Under the pieces are notes generated by a model, which saw only the letters and a list, made by a program, of their open reading frames with translations, did not search any database and had not been told where the DNA came from. Shown here in pieces: positions 36,224 through 45,115 of a stretch of DNA of 64,000 nt. Each line of letters begins with the position of its first letter. Within the stretch, counting starts at the first letter, position 1. This stretch comes from JAUIAI01 sp049680625 (GTDB lineage: Bacteria > Pseudomonadota > Gammaproteobacteria > Burkholderiales > Burkholderiaceae_E): NCBI GenBank assembly GCA_049680625.1, contig JBAUID010000016.1:1-64000 (forward strand), read 5' to 3'. Position numbers and translations under genes: made by a program.

Positions 36224-37729
36224 ATGAGTCGACGATTATTTACTGCCTGCCTGGGCACTGAGACAAATTCATTCTCCCCAATTCCCACGGGAATGGGTTT
36301 ATATGAAAGAACAATGCTGGTTCGCGGCGGTAATCACGGTGAGCGGGTTTCCCTGTTTGGCCTGCCCCTGATCGAGTGGCGCAAGCGGGCATCAAGTCTT
36401 GGATGGACCGTAGTCGAGGGGCTCGCTGCTTTTGCCTTACCGGCGGGTGATACCACGCGCGCAACCCACGAAAGCCTGCGTGACGAAATTCTCAGCGACT
36501 TAAAAAATGCGATGCCGGTTGATGCGGTGTTGTTGAACCTGCACGGAGCAATGGTTGCTAATGGCTACCCGGACGCCGAGGGCAATTTACTTACCCGGGT
36601 CCGAGAGTTGATTGGCCCTGATATACCGTTGCTAGCTGAGCTGGATTTACACGGCCATATGACGCAGGCAAAGCTCGAAGCAGCTGATTGCCTTGTGTAC
36701 TACAAAGAATATCCTCATATCGATGCGATCGAGCGCGCTCATGAAGTATTTGACGTGCTTGAGAATATGCTTGATAACGGGCTGCGACCAACAATGGCAA
36801 TGCACGATTGTCGAATGATGGGTATATATCCGACGACTCGTGAACCAATGATATCTTTTGTTGCCAGGATGCAGGCTCTTGAAAAAAAGCCGGGCGTCCT
36901 GTCGGTGTCGATGATCCACGGTTTCCCGTGGAGCGACACCCCAGAGCTGGGCACTCGGATTCTGGTGGTGACTGACAACGATGTTTTGCTGGCCCGGAAA
37001 CTGGCAAACGAACTGGGGCAGTGGGTCTGGGCCGAACGGGACAACATCCTTGCGCCTTTTGTCTCCATGGATGACGCCATTGACCAGGTGCTTGCTGCAC
37101 CTCCGTCAGGCAAACCTTTTGTCCTGGCCGACACAGCTGACAATACCGGCATTGGGGCTGCGGGTGATTCGACTTTTGTACTGGCTCGATTGCTTGAACG
37201 CGGGGTTGGTGGTTTTGCCATTTCGCCGCTGTGGGATCCCGGTGCAGTGGCTATCGCTTTTGATGCAGGGAAGGGTGCGCAACTTGACATGCGCATTGGC
37301 GGCAAACTTGGGCCGGCGTCGGGCCAGCCACTCGACCTGAACGTGACCGTAATGGGGCTGGCACGCGATGCAACCCAGCCCTTTGGCGGCTCGACTGCAT
37401 CCATGGGAGACGTGGCCTGGCTGCGGGTTACCCAAGATGCTCAGAGCGAAACCTCCGACGATGCCAACGCAATTGATGTCATCGTGAACTCTGGCCGGGT
37501 TCAGGCGTTTGCACCTGCTTGTTTCTCTGCAGCGGGCCTGGACCCGCAAAAGCCTCGCGCGCTTGTGGTTAAGTCGACCCAGCATTTTCATGCCGGTTTT
37601 GCACCGATCGCCCATGACATCATTTACATGAGTACACCGGGAAGCGGCTCGATGGACTATGCAAACCTGCCACATACTCAGGTATCGGCTCCGTTGTGGC
37701 CGCGGGTAGCGAATCCGCATGCGGACTGA
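36224..37729 (+). CDS. M81-family MlrC-like metalloprotein
   Basis: 501 residues. ACLGTETNSFSPIPTGMGLY at the N-terminus and LLNLHGAMVANGYPDAEGNL match the M81 family, whose name comes from MlrC of microcystin degraders. LLAELDLHGHMTQAKLEAAD supplies a DxxxH-type zinc-ligand pair and YKEYPHIDAIERAHEV a further His. MHGFPW-like SMIHGFPWSDTPELGTRILV is conserved. MlrC hydrolyses a short linear peptide ending in the Adda amino acid, but most family members are of unknown function and found in amino acid or peptide catabolic loci, which fits the divergent amidohydrolase here. Confidence 0.87.
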   Translation: MSRRLFTACLGTETNSFSPIPTGMGLYERTMLVRGGNHGERVSLFGLPLIEWRKRASSLGWTVVEGLAAFALPAGDTTRATHESLRDEILSDLKNAMPVDAVLLNLHGAMVANGYPDAEGNLLTRVRELIGPDIPLLAELDLHGHMTQAKLEAADCLVYYKEYPHIDAIERAHEVFDVLENMLDNGLRPTMAMHDCRMMGIYPTTREPMISFVARMQALEKKPGVLSVSMIHGFPWSDTPELGTRILVVTDNDVLLARKLANELGQWVWAERDNILAPFVSMDDAIDQVLAAPPSGKPFVLADTADNTGIGAAGDSTFVLARLLERGVGGFAISPLWDPGAVAIAFDAGKGAQLDMRIGGKLGPASGQPLDLNVTVMGLARDATQPFGGSTASMGDVAWLRVTQDAQSETSDDANAIDVIVNSGRVQAFAPACFSAAGLDPQKPRALVVKSTQHFHAGFAPIAHDIIYMSTPGSGSMDYANLPHTQVSAPLWPRVANPHAD

Positions 37730-37872
37730 AAATTTAGACGCTTTTGGCGGGCATTTGCGGGGTGAGATAGCGACTTAACCGGTAAACACCTGTATCAACA
37801 AACTTTAGTGCCGTCGGACATCGCCGAACCGATTCGACTGTTTAAAACTTACAGGTAGGTAAGCTTTGACTG

Positions 37873-39048
37873 TTAAAGATTCCAGTGAATCCAGTCGCCC
37901 TGCGGGTTAGTTCGTCCGATCAAGTGTGATTTTCCAGCGGGCCAGACAGTCAGAAAAATGCTGCTCCCCTCGGGATTTTCTGAGTCCGGCTCAAGACGAA
38001 ACCATGCCAGTGGCGACTGTTCGGTTGCGCGTCTGGCGGCTGTTTCGATTACGTCGAGGCATTGTTTCTGGGTGATTGCATCGAGCCGTCGCCCGGCATC
38101 AGTGAAGAAAACCAAGTGAACTGCATCCCCCAATGGTTGTGCTAACCGAGCGGCAAGCCAGGTGACTGGGTCGGCGGTTTGTAAGCCGGGATCGACGCTC
38201 GCTGCAATACGCATGGCCGCCCGACAAGTCGCAAGGCGGTGGTGCTGGTCAGGGCACAAATAAGACAGTAACCGGGTTCGGTGTTCTTTGTTTTTGGCGG
38301 CTAACGGACTGGGGTCAGAGCCGGCGCGACCGATAATTTTGTAGGCAGGTGTCGGCGGTGGATTACCGGACCAGTCGGGGGTTAGCTTAACCGGGCTGTC
38401 TGGCGGACCATGGGTTGATTCGGCGAGATGAATCGAATAGTAGTCTGGTAATAAGTTTAGTCCGGCACTTGCTTGTAACTCGGACAAACGGACTGTATGT
38501 TTACCGGTCAACATCACTGCCTGGAGCACGCCACACAGGACAATTGCCGCCTGACCTACATCGCTTGTTTGTTGAGTGAGCTGCAATCGCGACAGGAAGT
38601 AAAGCTTATGTTCGCGCAGAGCCTCGCTAATCGCAGACCACAAGTTGTCCGCTGTTGGCAATTGATAAGCGTGGTCCGGATTATTGGTGGGATACAGTTG
38701 CGTGAGCGTCGAACTCTTGTTGTCCAGTACCAGGCCGTGTAAGGCGGCTGTCATTTGCAACGGCAAAAGTTCATGCGCATTGCCCTGGCTACCCACTGTG
38801 TCCCGGCCATTCGGATCATGGGGCCAGCTGTTAAGCATTGCTGACACAGGCCCGTGTGGCATGACCTGGCTGGCAAACAAGTCACAAACCAGTTGATTAA
38901 ACGGTGAGCCCAATTCCTTGTACCGAATCGCCTGCCTGGCAAATGCCGCTTGTAAGGCATTGCTTCCCGACGCCGGTTTGGGTCTTGGCTTAACCATCGG
39001 GGCGTTTCGACGGGGTGCGGTCGGCCGCCGCTTGGCTTTGGGTGGCAT
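37873..39048 (-). CDS. DUF2332-domain protein
   Basis: 391 residues. After a basic Pro-rich N-terminus (1-27) it has AFARQAIRYKELGSPFNQLV, PLQMTAALHGLVLDNKSSTL and QTSDVGQAAIVLCGVLQAVM, the layout I recall for DUF2332, followed by ASAGLNLLPDYYSI and LLSYLCPDQHHRLATCRAAMRI. No catalytic motif or signal peptide was recognised. The protein is soluble by composition. It is bordered by a 143-bp gap from the M81 gene and sits 52 bp upstream of nothing recognisable. Function unknown; the family call is from memory of conserved blocks. Confidence 0.7.
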   Translation of the reverse strand: MPPKAKRRPTAPRRNAPMVKPRPKPASGSNALQAAFARQAIRYKELGSPFNQLVCDLFASQVMPHGPVSAMLNSWPHDPNGRDTVGSQGNAHELLPLQMTAALHGLVLDNKSSTLTQLYPTNNPDHAYQLPTADNLWSAISEALREHKLYFLSRLQLTQQTSDVGQAAIVLCGVLQAVMLTGKHTVRLSELQASAGLNLLPDYYSIHLAESTHGPPDSPVKLTPDWSGNPPPTPAYKIIGRAGSDPSPLAAKNKEHRTRLLSYLCPDQHHRLATCRAAMRIAASVDPGLQTADPVTWLAARLAQPLGDAVHLVFFTDAGRRLDAITQKQCLDVIETAARRATEQSPLAWFRLEPDSENPEGSSIFLTVWPAGKSHLIGRTNPQGDWIHWNL

Positions 39049-39100
39049 AGAGGTTCGGTTGCTCGCGGTTTTGTAACTTCGCAGCTTATTTATTGGGGGT

Positions 39101-40543
39101 TCAGGGAACCACTTTGCCGGGATTGAGCCGTCCCGCCGGGTCGATAGCTGATTTCAGCGATTGCATCAAACTGATCGCAACATCGTCTTTCACCCGCCCC
39201 AGGGCAACCCGTTTGGAACTACCAATGCCGTGTTCTGCGGCGATACTACCGCCCAGGCTTGTCGCAACATCTTCAAGGGCTATAACCAGGTCGGGCCAGT
39301 GGTCCCGGAATTCTTCTGGTGGCATATTCTCTGGGCGCCAGACGTTGAAATGAATATTGCCATCACCAATATGCCCAAACGGAGCAATCCGCGCGTCCGG
39401 CACGATTCGTGCAACTGCTTTCGATCCGGCCAGCACAAAGTCGGGAATTCGAGAGCAGGGCACCGACTGATCACTTTTCAGGCTGGAAGGATCACCAACT
39501 GCGGCCAGTGCAATACCTTCGCGAAGTCGCCAAAGGCGTTTTCGATCTTGTTCGCTGACAGCAATAACGGCATCAAGTGCCAGGGATTGATCAAACGCGC
39601 TGGACAATGCTTCCTCCAGCGCATCATGCAGACGAAAGTGGGTGCTCGATGATTCGACTTCGCACAGAATCTGCCAGTCATGCGCGGTATCAAATGGTTC
39701 GGTCGAATCACCAACCGCCTGCATAGCAAGGCTTAAGCCGACTCGGGGCAGCATTTCAAAGGCCGTGATTACCTCGCCCAGTTCACCGCGTAAATGGGCA
39801 AGCAATTCGACTGCAGACTTAACTGACGGAACCGCAATCAAGGCAGTCTCACGTAATCGCGCCTTCGGATATAGCTTAAGCACTGCGGCAGTAATAATGC
39901 CCAGTGTTCCTTCTGTACCCAGAAACAGTTGTTTTAAATCGTATCCCGCATTGTCTTTGCGCAGCCCGCGAAGTGCGTTCAGAATTTTTCCATCTGGTAA
40001 TACAACTTCCAGGCCAAGAACCATATCCCTGGCCATGCCAAATCGCAAAACGGCGTTTCCGCCAGCGTTTGTCGAGAGGCAACCGCCGATCTGTGCGCTG
40101 CCTTCGCCGCCATGCGATAAAGGGAACAAGCGATTGTTGTCGTCCGCGAGCGCTTGTACCTGGGCGAGAATACATCCCGCCTGTACTGTCATGGTGTTGT
40201 TCAACGGGTCGAACTCCAGGACTTTGTTCATGCGTTGCAGGGACAACAGAACCTGAGTGCCGTCATTGCTGGTCATGGACCCGCCGCAGAAACCCGAATT
40301 ACCTCCAAAGGGAACAACGCTGACATTGTGTTGGGTGCATACGTCCATTACTGCTGATACCTCTGCGGTATTAGCCGGGCGAACAATGATTCGCGGGTTC
40401 GCTAATTTGGTTTTCAGCATGTCGATTCGATACTGGGCAGCCTCAGGTGTATCGGGATGGATGATTCCACGTTCCCCCAGTATTTCTGTCAGCTGTGCAA
40501 TCAATAAATCCGCGGAAAATTTCTTGTCCAGTTTCTCGTCCAT
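39101..40543 (-). CDS. FAD-linked oxidase, D-2-hydroxyacid dehydrogenase (GlcD/D2HGDH) type
   Basis: 480 residues. FAD_binding_4 domain: VSVVPFGGNSGFCGGSMTS and MTVQAGCILAQVQALADDNN, then GGEGSAQIGGCLSTNAGGNA. The C-terminal oxidase domain has FGHIGDGNIHFNVW with metal-binding His residues and IAAEHGIGSSKRVALGR, both diagnostic for D-lactate, glycolate and D-2-hydroxyglutarate dehydrogenases. Electrons would go to an electron-transfer flavoprotein or cytochrome. D-2-hydroxyglutarate is the most frequent substrate of proteins this length. It follows an enoyl-CoA hydratase gene on the same strand with 71 bp between. Confidence 0.88.
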   Translation of the reverse strand: MDEKLDKKFSADLLIAQLTEILGERGIIHPDTPEAAQYRIDMLKTKLANPRIIVRPANTAEVSAVMDVCTQHNVSVVPFGGNSGFCGGSMTSNDGTQVLLSLQRMNKVLEFDPLNNTMTVQAGCILAQVQALADDNNRLFPLSHGGEGSAQIGGCLSTNAGGNAVLRFGMARDMVLGLEVVLPDGKILNALRGLRKDNAGYDLKQLFLGTEGTLGIITAAVLKLYPKARLRETALIAVPSVKSAVELLAHLRGELGEVITAFEMLPRVGLSLAMQAVGDSTEPFDTAHDWQILCEVESSSTHFRLHDALEEALSSAFDQSLALDAVIAVSEQDRKRLWRLREGIALAAVGDPSSLKSDQSVPCSRIPDFVLAGSKAVARIVPDARIAPFGHIGDGNIHFNVWRPENMPPEEFRDHWPDLVIALEDVATSLGGSIAAEHGIGSSKRVALGRVKDDVAISLMQSLKSAIDPAGRLNPGKVVP

Positions 40544-40614
40544 TTAACAACCCTACGACAAAAGTATCAGCCTGAATCAGGTTCAGCCTATTGCAGTGAA
40601 TGAAACACTTGATT

Positions 40615-41433
40615 TCATGAAGCCCTGGGACTGACAAACTGGGCCTGTCGTTTGTCTATGACAGATCGTACAGCTTCTCCCTGGTTGTGCCCGCCGCGCA
40701 AGCCCTGTTGTTCGGTCGCCTCAAGAATGAGACCATCAGCATCTGGGACGCTTTTTACCTGGTTATAAATTCGCTTGGCGGCTTCAATGGCTGATGGACT
40801 TTTTTCCGCTATTTCGGCGGCAAGTTCAAGTGCGCGATCAAGTGGGTTGTCACATACCTGGGTGGCAAATCCGTAGGCGCCCGCTTCGGTCCCAGAGAAG
40901 ATGCGCCCGGTGTATGTCAGTTCGCGCAGGATATCGTCACGAACCAACCCCTTGGTTAAAACGGTGCCGCACATGTCAGGAACAAGCCCCCATTTGACTT
41001 CCATTATCGATAGTTTCGTGTCCGGTGCAATATATCGAATATCAGCACCCAGCATAATCTGGAAACCACCACCAAAGGCGACACCGTGAACTGCAGCGAT
41101 CACCGGGACCGGCAGTTCGTGCCACACCCAGGCTGCGAATTGGGGGCGGTTCGCAACGCCGTGAGTTCTTTCGGTCAGACTCGCGACCCCACCTGTAGAC
41201 ATTGTCTGGCTTTTTTTGTCCCCATTGAATCTGCTGGTATCGATGCCCGAGCAAAAGGCGCGTCCGTTGCCCGAAAGAACAGCGCAACGAACGTCAGGGT
41301 TGTTTGCTAATTCCTGCCCGGCATCAATAATTGCTTCAAACATTGAGCTATCCAGAGCATTCATTTTATCTACTCTATTAAGGCGAACATCGGCAACATG
41401 GTTGTTAATTTCAACAGATACCCGGTCTTTCAT
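40615..41433 (-). CDS. enoyl-CoA hydratase/isomerase family protein
   Basis: 272 residues from the ATG at 41433, which has GAGGGA upstream; the frame extends further but without homology. Crotonase fold: VEINNHVADVRLNRVDKMNALD, SGNGRAFCSGIDTSRF (oxyanion hole) and VAFGGGFQIMLGADIRYIAP (second oxyanion Gly). The two Glu residues of true hydratases are not clearly matched: the first position region reads KLSIMEVKWGLVPDMCG, where Glu and Asp are candidates, so isomerase or hydratase activity is open. Divergent from the response regulator gene. Confidence 0.86.
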   Translation of the reverse strand: MKDRVSVEINNHVADVRLNRVDKMNALDSSMFEAIIDAGQELANNPDVRCAVLSGNGRAFCSGIDTSRFNGDKKSQTMSTGGVASLTERTHGVANRPQFAAWVWHELPVPVIAAVHGVAFGGGFQIMLGADIRYIAPDTKLSIMEVKWGLVPDMCGTVLTKGLVRDDILRELTYTGRIFSGTEAGAYGFATQVCDNPLDRALELAAEIAEKSPSAIEAAKRIYNQVKSVPDADGLILEATEQQGLRGGHNQGEAVRSVIDKRQAQFVSPRAS

Positions 41434-41509
41434 TTTGTCCCTCGAATGCGCTGTAGAAGTAATCTGTGACTGGCGGATCGAATAATGATCGCATAAATAC
41501 GGGGGGAGT

Positions 41510-41526
41510 CTTAAGCCATTCTTAAT
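41510..41526 (+). promoter_or_regulatory. PmrA/QseB-type box upstream of the response regulator
   Basis: CTTAAG (41510-41515) and CTTAAT (41521-41526) are separated by exactly 5 bp, giving the 11-bp pitch of a PmrA/QseB direct-repeat site (YTTAAK-N5-YTTAAK). It ends 44 bp before the ATG of the OmpR-type regulator, suggesting autoregulation. An equivalent site lies upstream of eptA. Confidence 0.65.
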
Positions 41527-41570
41527 GTCACGATGAAATACTGCTGGCATCCTAATCTGCTCGCAAGCTC

Positions 41571-42335
41571 ATGCCACCTAAGTTCGATACTCATCTGCTT
41601 GTTGTTGAAGATGATTCAGTGCTTGGCGCAGATGTCGTGCATTATCTGTCTGAAGCCGGTTTCTGGGTCGATTGGGCCCAATCTGCCGAAAAAGCAATGC
41701 CGATACTCAGTGCAGTGGGTGCGCTGGTTGCGTACGATGCATTGATTTTTGACCTGTCCCTGTCGGGGGTTGACAGCATTGCGCTGGTAAGGTCAGTTCG
41801 AAGTCTCGGTATCGCTACACCTGTACTGGTTGTGTCTTCGAAAGAGGCTGCTCAAAAACGGATAGATGGCTTAAATGCTGGTGCTGACGACTGCCTTGAT
41901 AAGCCGTTTGATTTCACCGAGCTAGTCGCCAGAGTTCGTGCTTTGGTCCGGCGCAGTAAGAGACAGTCCGGATCAACAAAGCACACAGATAACTTCGAAA
42001 TTAGTTCAGGCAATCAGACTGTGCGCGTCTCTGGAACAGATATTCCTCTGCAAGCGCACGAGCTGGCCGTGTTAAGTTGCTTGCTCAATGGGGCTGGCAG
42101 CGTAATTTCGTACCAGAGACTCGAGCTGGCAATCAAAGAAACTGGTTATTCGTTGATGGGTCCGGCATCTGGTGCCAGCGACGGTTGTACCGATATCGTA
42201 GAGCTAGCGGTTAGCGGCTTAAAACTAAAATTGGGTAACAATCTGATCCGGCTTATTCGTGGCGTGGGTTATTGCCTGGGCCGTGATTCTGGCAGCAATA
42301 GTTCTGTGGACCGCGGCACGTCAGGCCGGGCGTAA
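41571..42335 (+). CDS. OmpR/PmrA-type response regulator without adjacent kinase
   Basis: 254 residues. Receiver domain: acidic pocket Glu13-Asp14-Asp15 in LLVVEDDSVLG, phosphoacceptor Asp61 in DALIFDLSLSGVDS, Ser90 in VVSSKEAA and Lys111 in DDCLDKPFDF. The C-terminal winged helix (about 140-240) has LQAHELAVLSCLLNGAGSVI and DIVELAVSGLKLKLG with recognition-helix spacing and ends LIRLIRGVGYCLG. No histidine kinase gene is within 20 kb on either side here. The PmrA-like boxes before this gene and before eptA suggest it controls LPS modification; this is inference. Confidence 0.87.
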   Translation: MPPKFDTHLLVVEDDSVLGADVVHYLSEAGFWVDWAQSAEKAMPILSAVGALVAYDALIFDLSLSGVDSIALVRSVRSLGIATPVLVVSSKEAAQKRIDGLNAGADDCLDKPFDFTELVARVRALVRRSKRQSGSTKHTDNFEISSGNQTVRVSGTDIPLQAHELAVLSCLLNGAGSVISYQRLELAIKETGYSLMGPASGASDGCTDIVELAVSGLKLKLGNNLIRLIRGVGYCLGRDSGSNSSVDRGTSGRA

Positions 42336-42384
42336 CCGGGTGCTTTTCTTTAAGTTGCTCAAATTCTTAAGTGCGTAGGCAGGG

Positions 42385-43272
42385 TTAACGGCAACACCGA
42401 TACCCGATGCCAAACGTCGCTGCTGCCCCAGCTGCCTGGGTAACCAACGGACTCTGTCTTGCCTCTCCAAGAACCGTGGAGAAACTGGCGCGGCCAAATA
42501 GCACCCAGTTCTTGTCCAGCGCTGTCATGAAGCCAAGGGAAACCGCGCCAGTTCGTAGTCCGGCGCCGGCATCAAAAGCCGGTCGAGTCGCTGTTTGGGC
42601 GCTTAGTGGGACGCCAAAATAGGCGTTTATGTTGGTCGCGTTGCCAAACCCTAGTGAAAAATCGGCTTTATAGACGGTGGTTGCACTGTAAGGCCAGGTA
42701 TATCCGGCGCCAGTATCTATAAACAATCCCGTCCCGCGTCCCAACAAGTCGAACCCAACGGTTGCGCCTATTGCCCATCGATCGGTCAAGCTATAAGACG
42801 ATCCGATACGGCCAATGACAGTTTTTCGTATGTTGGGTATACCCGAAAGATCGCTCGAATCCGATTGAGTGCGTCCGCTGCTTAATCGCAAGGAGGCTTT
42901 GAGTTTCAGTTTTTTTGTACGAATTAGCTCGGCACTGGCACCTGAACTTTCCTGAACGCTTCCAAAGTTAAGCACTGAACTGGCACTGGAGGTTGACAAT
43001 CGAAATCGTCCGTAACGTAGAGCAATTACTGGACGCAGGCTAATTTTTCGCAACTCGGAACCGTCGTATTGCGGCGCACTTGTTACCGACGCGCCGAGTA
43101 CGTAACCAAAATTTTTCGGGGCTGTAGAAGCGTTGACACTATCAATATCAATGTCAAGATCAAGACTTCTTGACGCTGCCCTCGATTCTGGTTCGGTGTC
43201 GGCCGCAAAACTGGCACTTATGCCCGACATCAGCAGCAGTACGGCAGTCAATCGGCCAATAAACGGATTCAT
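42385..43272 (-). CDS. MipA/OmpV-family outer membrane protein
   Basis: 295 residues from the ATG at 43272. Signal peptide MNPFIGRLTAVLLLMSGISA ends with SFAAD, a normal type I cleavage site. The mature protein has alternating beta-strand pattern, with GYVLGASVTSAPQYDGSELRKISLRPVIALRYGRFRLS, the MipA entry block, and it ends in an aromatic-poor but barrel-type C-terminus (FGIGYRCCR) rather than Phe. MipA was first described as a scaffold for peptidoglycan enzymes, and homologues affect polymyxin and cationic-peptide susceptibility. Its start overlaps the eptA stop by 4 bp (ATGA), so it is co-translated with eptA. Confidence 0.85.
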   Translation of the reverse strand: MNPFIGRLTAVLLLMSGISASFAADTEPESRAASRSLDLDIDIDSVNASTAPKNFGYVLGASVTSAPQYDGSELRKISLRPVIALRYGRFRLSTSSASSVLNFGSVQESSGASAELIRTKKLKLKASLRLSSGRTQSDSSDLSGIPNIRKTVIGRIGSSYSLTDRWAIGATVGFDLLGRGTGLFIDTGAGYTWPYSATTVYKADFSLGFGNATNINAYFGVPLSAQTATRPAFDAGAGLRTGAVSLGFMTALDKNWVLFGRASFSTVLGEARQSPLVTQAAGAAATFGIGYRCCR

Positions 43273-44978
43273 TGCCGCAGTCCCGGTGACTGGTCGGAAA
43301 TTTTGTAGAGGGTGGCGTTTGCGCTCGCCGAAGCGCTTTCGTTGTTCGATGGATTCAGTCTTTGGCGGCAATTCGAGAACGGATCGCGCGCAGGCCGGTA
43401 GACGTCGGTTTTTAAACGGAGAAAACCGATCATCATGGCAAAGAGATTGTCATGTGATAGCGGATGATTGGCTTTATCCGCGACGCATTCCCGGGGAGTG
43501 TGGTTGAACTGACCGAACTCATCGTTCGCCCAATAAATTAATGGTACTGAGGTTTGTTCGGCCGGCGCGAGCATATAAGGCATACCGTGTAAATACAGTC
43601 CGTGCTCACCGAGTGACTCGCCATGATCGCTGACGTACACCATACCGACCGGCCGTTTTCCGGCGGAGCGGTTTACCGAGCCGATAATTCCTGCCAGCAA
43701 CTGACTGGTATTGACAATCGTGTTGTCATAGGCATTTCGAATGGTTTCGGCGGTGCATTGATCGAGCTGTTTACTCGTGCATTCCGGCAAAAAGTGCTTT
43801 GTGCTTTCCAATGAGCGCTTGAAGTATTCCGGCCCGTGACTGCCCATTTGATGAAGAACCAGTAGCGTCTTTTGGGGGGGCTCTTTCAGAATAGATTCGA
43901 CCTCGGAAATAAATGCGAGATCGTTAACTTCGGAAGTTTGACCCTCGGCAGGGGTTATTTTTCTATAACTGACTCTGTCAGCTACGCCTTTGCTGCCGGA
44001 CTGATTGTCGATCCAGATCGTGTTGTATCCGGCACGTTTTGCAAGGTCAAGTAAGTTCTCCCGGTATGGCGCCTCAGTGACAGAAAAATCAGAGCGACCC
44101 AGATCAGAGAACATGCATGGCAGGGAGATTGCCGTTGCCGTGCCGCAAGATGAAATCTTGGTGAAGCTTGTAACCGGTAACCCGTCAAGCGGGGCATTGG
44201 TGTTGCGTTCGTACCCGTTCAGCGAAAAACTGGACGCCCGGGCGGTTTCTCCAACGACCAGTATCAGTAATGCAGGTTCAGCGCTTTGGGGGTCCGATTT
44301 GTCCAGGGTGACCGAGCTTGCGATTTGCTTGAAGCTCGTGTCTTTCGCAAAAAGCTTAGTGCCTCGGAGCAAGTATGCCGTCGATAGGAGGATGTTAAAC
44401 GGGGCCGCCCGCCATCGCATTTCTTTTCCGTGAACCCGGAAAAATGGCGCAGTCGCTTTAAAGTGGATTAATACTGTACCAAGGGCCAGGCTCAGCGCCA
44501 GAGCCGATAGCCCAACAGTCTGAATGAGAGATTTCCCTGCTCCTGGCCAGCGAAGCGGCGTGTAGATAACCAAGAGCGCGGGTAACAGTCCAAGAACAAC
44601 AAGCTGGACAATCATATTGAACGAAATCAGACCGCTTACCTCGACAGCATCGGTTTGTAATGCGTTGCGCAACATGCCGTCGTCAATCAACACACCGTAC
44701 TTATTCATAAAATATGAACCTGCTGCGCTGGCAATCAGCATAATTACGATGGCTGCTTTCAATACATAGGGAAATCGGAATATCGAGATCAGAAAGACGT
44801 TCAGAAAGAAAAGAAAAGCAACCAACAGGGCTGGTAAAACGGCCGACCCGGCCTGGTCTGCTCCAAGTCGTTCAATCAGAAGCTTCCAGAAGCTGGTATT
44901 TAGAGCCAGGGTCAGGTAAACCGCAGATAAAGCGATAAGGGTCAGCGGGTTAACAACCGGTAGCCGGCTATGAGTCAT
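43269..44978 (-). CDS. eptA: phosphoethanolamine transferase, EptA-like
   Basis: 569 residues from the ATG at 44978; other starts at 44987 (ATG) and 45056 (GTG) are possible. Five N-terminal membrane helices are followed by a periplasmic sulfatase-fold domain. ILVVGETARASSFSLNGYER holds the catalytic Thr and zinc Glu; CGTATAISLPCMFS, DNQSGSKGV and VYVSDHGESLGEHGLYLHG (zinc Asp-His) are family blocks. It adds phosphoethanolamine to lipid A, lowering polymyxin binding. The start region is covered by an 18-bp perfect inverted repeat. The C-terminus is about 30 residues longer than typical EptA. Operon with mipA. Confidence 0.93.
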   Translation of the reverse strand: MTHSRLPVVNPLTLIALSAVYLTLALNTSFWKLLIERLGADQAGSAVLPALLVAFLFFLNVFLISIFRFPYVLKAAIVIMLIASAAGSYFMNKYGVLIDDGMLRNALQTDAVEVSGLISFNMIVQLVVLGLLPALLVIYTPLRWPGAGKSLIQTVGLSALALSLALGTVLIHFKATAPFFRVHGKEMRWRAAPFNILLSTAYLLRGTKLFAKDTSFKQIASSVTLDKSDPQSAEPALLILVVGETARASSFSLNGYERNTNAPLDGLPVTSFTKISSCGTATAISLPCMFSDLGRSDFSVTEAPYRENLLDLAKRAGYNTIWIDNQSGSKGVADRVSYRKITPAEGQTSEVNDLAFISEVESILKEPPQKTLLVLHQMGSHGPEYFKRSLESTKHFLPECTSKQLDQCTAETIRNAYDNTIVNTSQLLAGIIGSVNRSAGKRPVGMVYVSDHGESLGEHGLYLHGMPYMLAPAEQTSVPLIYWANDEFGQFNHTPRECVADKANHPLSHDNLFAMMIGFLRLKTDVYRPARDPFSNCRQRLNPSNNESASASANATLYKISDQSPGLRQ

Positions 44979-44980
44979 GA

Positions 44981-45022
44981 AGTGCATCCGAAGCGTCAGG
45001 GGTCTGACGCTTCGGATGCACT
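44981..45022 (-). repeat. 18-bp perfect inverted repeat at eptA start
   Basis: Arms 44981-44998 and 45005-45022 are exact reverse complements around a 6-nt loop. In the eptA transcript the hairpin ends 2 nt before the ATG at 44978 and buries the ATG at 44987. No Shine-Dalgarno sequence is seen for either, and no T-run follows, so it is more like a translation-control hairpin or a regulator operator than a terminator. Confidence 0.8.
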
Positions 45023-45115
45023 CAACAAGCGAACTACAGGGTTCGCTAAACCGCACCGAAGGTCAGTATCGGTGCTGAGTCTAGGAAACGAATCTTTATC
45101 GTTCCTGATGTAAAG

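Noticed and set aside
36739..37404. 221-codon minus-strand open frame opposite the M81 gene
   Set aside because: Fully embedded in a conserved gene, Ser/Pro/Arg-rich, no start signal.
42349..42371. TTTAAG and CTTAAG half-sites between the regulator and mipA genes
   Set aside because: Separated by 11 bp instead of 5, and located downstream of both convergent genes, so not a PmrA-type site.
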